Below, one piece after another: positions 62,048-64,000 of a stretch of DNA of 64,000 nucleotides; the stretch's first letter is position 1, and each line of letters opens with the position of its first letter. The notes beneath the pieces are model-generated. The model worked only from the letters and a program-made list of their open reading frames with translations, was not told the DNA's origin and did no database searches. The position numbers were made by a program, and so were the translations under genes. Source of the DNA: Holosporaceae bacterium (GTDB taxonomy: Bacteria; Pseudomonadota; Alphaproteobacteria; UBA7879; UBA5542); NCBI GenBank assembly GCA_022646525.1, contig CP060261.1, positions 558,001 through 622,000 of the forward strand, given 5' to 3'.

Positions 62048-63817
62048 ATGACAGAAAACTTAACAAAAGAAAATTTTGCAGACTTGTTAGAAGAGTCTCT
62101 AAAGGAACGTGGCCCCGTCACTGACACCGTTGTGAAAGGCACAATTGTGGCAGCAGACAAGGATTTTTTCACCGTTGATGTGGGATTGAAATCAGAAGGC
62201 CGGATTCCAGCACGTGAATTTGGTGCGACAAAAGGTGCTGACTTGAAGGTTGGCGACGTTATTGACGTATACGTTGATCGCATGGAAAACCGTGATGGCG
62301 AAATTGTATTGAGCCGTGAAAAAGCACGCCGTGAAGCTGCGTGGGAAGAATTAGAAGTGTTGCACAAGAAGGGTGAGCGCGTCACTGGTGTGATTGTAAG
62401 CCGGGTTAAAGGTGGGTTCACCGTTGACCTTTCTGGCGCTACGGCCTTTTTGCCTGGCAGCCAAATTGATGTGCGTCCAATTAAGGAAACAGCATCATTG
62501 ATGAACATCGAGCAACCGTTCGTTATTTTGAAAATGGACCGTATGCGTGGCAACATTGTTGTTTCTCGTCGTGCCATTCTTGAAGAATCTATGGTGGAAG
62601 CCCGTAAAGAAATTATGGCGAACATCCAAGAAGGCAGCGTTCTTGAAGGAACAATTAAGAACATCACTGACTATGGTGCCTTCGTTGACTTGGGCGGCAT
62701 TGATGGTCTTTTGCACGTGACAGATATTTCATGGGCCCGTGTGAACCACCCTTCTGATGCATTTCAGGTGGGCGATGTGATCAATGTAAAGGTTATTAAA
62801 ATTAACGAAAATAACCGTATTTCTTTGGGTATGAAGCAGTTGCTTGATGATCCTTGGAAAGAGATTGGATCATCAATCGTTATGGGCAGTGAAATTGAAG
62901 GTACTGTTTCAAACATTGCTGATTACGGCGCATTCGTCACCTTGAAAGATGGCATTGAAGGCTTGATTTACAACACAGAATTAAGCTGGACCAAGAAAAA
63001 TGTTCACCCCAACAAAGTATTGAATGTGGGGGACAAGGTTAAGGTTAAGGTGCTTGAGGTTGATACAGAAAAAAGACGTATTAGCCTGAGTTTGAAGCAA
63101 TGTGGGGAAAACCCATGGCAACAATTCGCGGCACAACATCCTGCTGGCACCGTTGTTGAAGGTGAAGTGAAGAACTTTACTGAATTCGGCCTATTCGTTG
63201 GATTGGACGGCGGCATTGACGGTATGGTTCATATCTCTGACTTCTCTTGGGAGAAATCAGGTGAAGAGGCCGCATCTCAATTCCAAAAAGGTGAAAAGAT
63301 CCAAGTAAAAGTTTTGGAAATTGACGCTGAGAAAGAACGCATTAGCCTTGGTATTAAGCAGCTTTCAAGTGATCCATTTGATGGCGCACAAGGCTTTAAA
63401 GAAGGTGACGTTGTGACCTGTGTTGTGGATGCTGTTTCTGATCGTGGACTTGATGTGTCTATTGCAGACAAAGATATGAAAAGCTTCATTCGTAAGTCTG
63501 ATTTGGCACGTGACCGCGCTGAGCAACGCCCAGAGCGCTTTGCTGTTGGAGAACGTATTGATGCCCAGGTAACCGGCATTGATATGAAGTCTCGTAAAGT
63601 TATGCTTTCAATCAAGGCACGCGAAGTGGCCGAAGAAAGACAAGCAATGGCTGAGTACGGTTCTTCTGATAGTGGTGCGTCTCTTGGAGATATTCTTGGT
63701 GCTGCAATCGACCTTGATAAAATCAAGAAGGCCGATACTACATCTGCAGAAAAACCAGAAGCAAAAAAGAAAACAACAACTAAAAAGGAAGTATCTGCAA
63801 CTGAAGACGCTCCCTAA
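62048..63817 (+). CDS. rpsA: 30S ribosomal protein S1
   Basis: 589 residues, nearly intact. It anchors mRNA at the 30S platform. Six S1-type barrels follow each other: the first two (KGTIVAADKDFFTVDVGLKSEGR and RVTGVIVSRVKGGFTVDLSG) are degenerate ribosome-binding ones, the next four (GTIKNITDYGAFVDLGGIDGLL, GTVSNIADYGAFVTLKDGIEGL, GEVKNFTEFGLFVGLDGGIDGM and one divergent) bind RNA. The Lys-rich tail stops at 63817; one indel would extend it to about 63873 (KKATKKKESEEK), so the end is uncertain. Downstream of cmk as usual. Confidence 0.97.
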   Translation: MTENLTKENFADLLEESLKERGPVTDTVVKGTIVAADKDFFTVDVGLKSEGRIPAREFGATKGADLKVGDVIDVYVDRMENRDGEIVLSREKARREAAWEELEVLHKKGERVTGVIVSRVKGGFTVDLSGATAFLPGSQIDVRPIKETASLMNIEQPFVILKMDRMRGNIVVSRRAILEESMVEARKEIMANIQEGSVLEGTIKNITDYGAFVDLGGIDGLLHVTDISWARVNHPSDAFQVGDVINVKVIKINENNRISLGMKQLLDDPWKEIGSSIVMGSEIEGTVSNIADYGAFVTLKDGIEGLIYNTELSWTKKNVHPNKVLNVGDKVKVKVLEVDTEKRRISLSLKQCGENPWQQFAAQHPAGTVVEGEVKNFTEFGLFVGLDGGIDGMVHISDFSWEKSGEEAASQFQKGEKIQVKVLEIDAEKERISLGIKQLSSDPFDGAQGFKEGDVVTCVVDAVSDRGLDVSIADKDMKSFIRKSDLARDRAEQRPERFAVGERIDAQVTGIDMKSRKVMLSIKAREVAEERQAMAEYGSSDSGASLGDILGAAIDLDKIKKADTTSAEKPEAKKKTTTKKEVSATEDAP

Positions 63818-63917
63818 GAAAAAAAGCAACAAAGAAAAAAGAATCTGAAGAAAAATTAATCGTTCTTCTTTAATTTTTTCTATTTTTTGGGAGGATATTA
63901 TATTCCCCTTCTTTTTA

Positions 63918-63945
63918 TTGACAATTTCAATTTTTTTGGTACAAC
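63918..63945 (+). promoter_or_regulatory. possible sigma-70 promoter near the window end
   Basis: TTGACA at 63918-63923 is a perfect -35 hexamer; TACAAC at 63940-63945 matches four of six positions of a -10 box at 16-base spacing. It would serve a gene beyond the window edge. Confidence 0.4.
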
Positions 63946-64000
63946 ACGAACAATAAAAGTAATTCTATTTCCCCTGTTTCATCTTACAAAAAATTTCTAT

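Overview
The window looks like a draft piece of an alphaproteobacterial chromosome, most likely from an intracellular, Holosporales-like bacterium. This is inferred from gene content, because no rRNA is present. Supporting signs are the yqeY-dnaG-rpoD block, dnaN-recF-gyrB, a Gram-negative envelope gene set, a 7Fe-type ferredoxin, SecB, and many Sec-exported proteins of unknown function. One of the exported proteins carries eukaryote-like actin-regulating motifs. All three tRNAs encode their 3' CCA.

A caution applies throughout. Roughly half of the long genes, including essential ones (dnaN, gyrB, rpoD, dnaG, gpmI, cmk), are split by single-base insertions and deletions, mostly at homopolymers. 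The protein simply continues in the next frame. I read these as sequencing errors and report one span per gene, with positions of breaks. Coordinates of inferred starts and stops in such genes are approximate.

Layout. 1-6.0 kb: an accessory, exported-protein region (methyltransferase end, small secreted protein, outer-membrane barrel, polytopic membrane protein, a secreted LHH-type nuclease and a large secreted unknown). 6.1-12.3 kb: an ABC-F ATPase, two paralogous membrane proteins, a CAU tRNA and a three-gene ABC importer. 12.3-18.6 kb: rpoD, dnaG, yqeY and a lytic transglycosylase. 18.7-25.2 kb: an outer-membrane barrel, a secreted NlpC/P60-like protein, DUF1543, topoisomerase IB, RlmD, DUF502 and a cation efflux protein. 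25.2-31.4 kb: acetoacetyl-CoA synthetase, a winged-helix response regulator, and the gpmI-envC-ctp cell-wall operon. 31.5-34.4 kb: a secreted protein, a HicA-like protein and a dicarboxylate symporter.

34.5-46.8 kb: dnaN-recF-gyrB, a class A penicillin-binding protein, thymidine kinase, an Atm1-type exporter, a heptosyltransferase, secB and a second ABC exporter. 46.9-54.1 kb: an RND efflux pair, DUF2628, an oxidoreductase and an M16 peptidase, closely packed and often overlapping by a few bases. 54.1-55.4 kb: a tiny terminated transcript with 25-bp repeats downstream of a LysR gene. 55.4-61.3 kb: two tRNAs, a secreted ParB-like/methyltransferase fusion, MsrBA, a nitroreductase, and a pair of secreted Cys-rich proteins followed upstream by fdxA. 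61.3-64.0 kb: cmk and rpsA.

The most interesting locus is 58.97-60.88 kb. One protein combines a signal peptide, a Cys-rich module, two WH2 actin-binding motifs, a connector-like segment and an acidic Trp-containing tail, which is the WCA layout of Arp2/3 activators such as N-WASP and RickA. Its Shine-Dalgarno sequence lies inside a perfect hairpin. Its neighbour shares the Cys-rich module.
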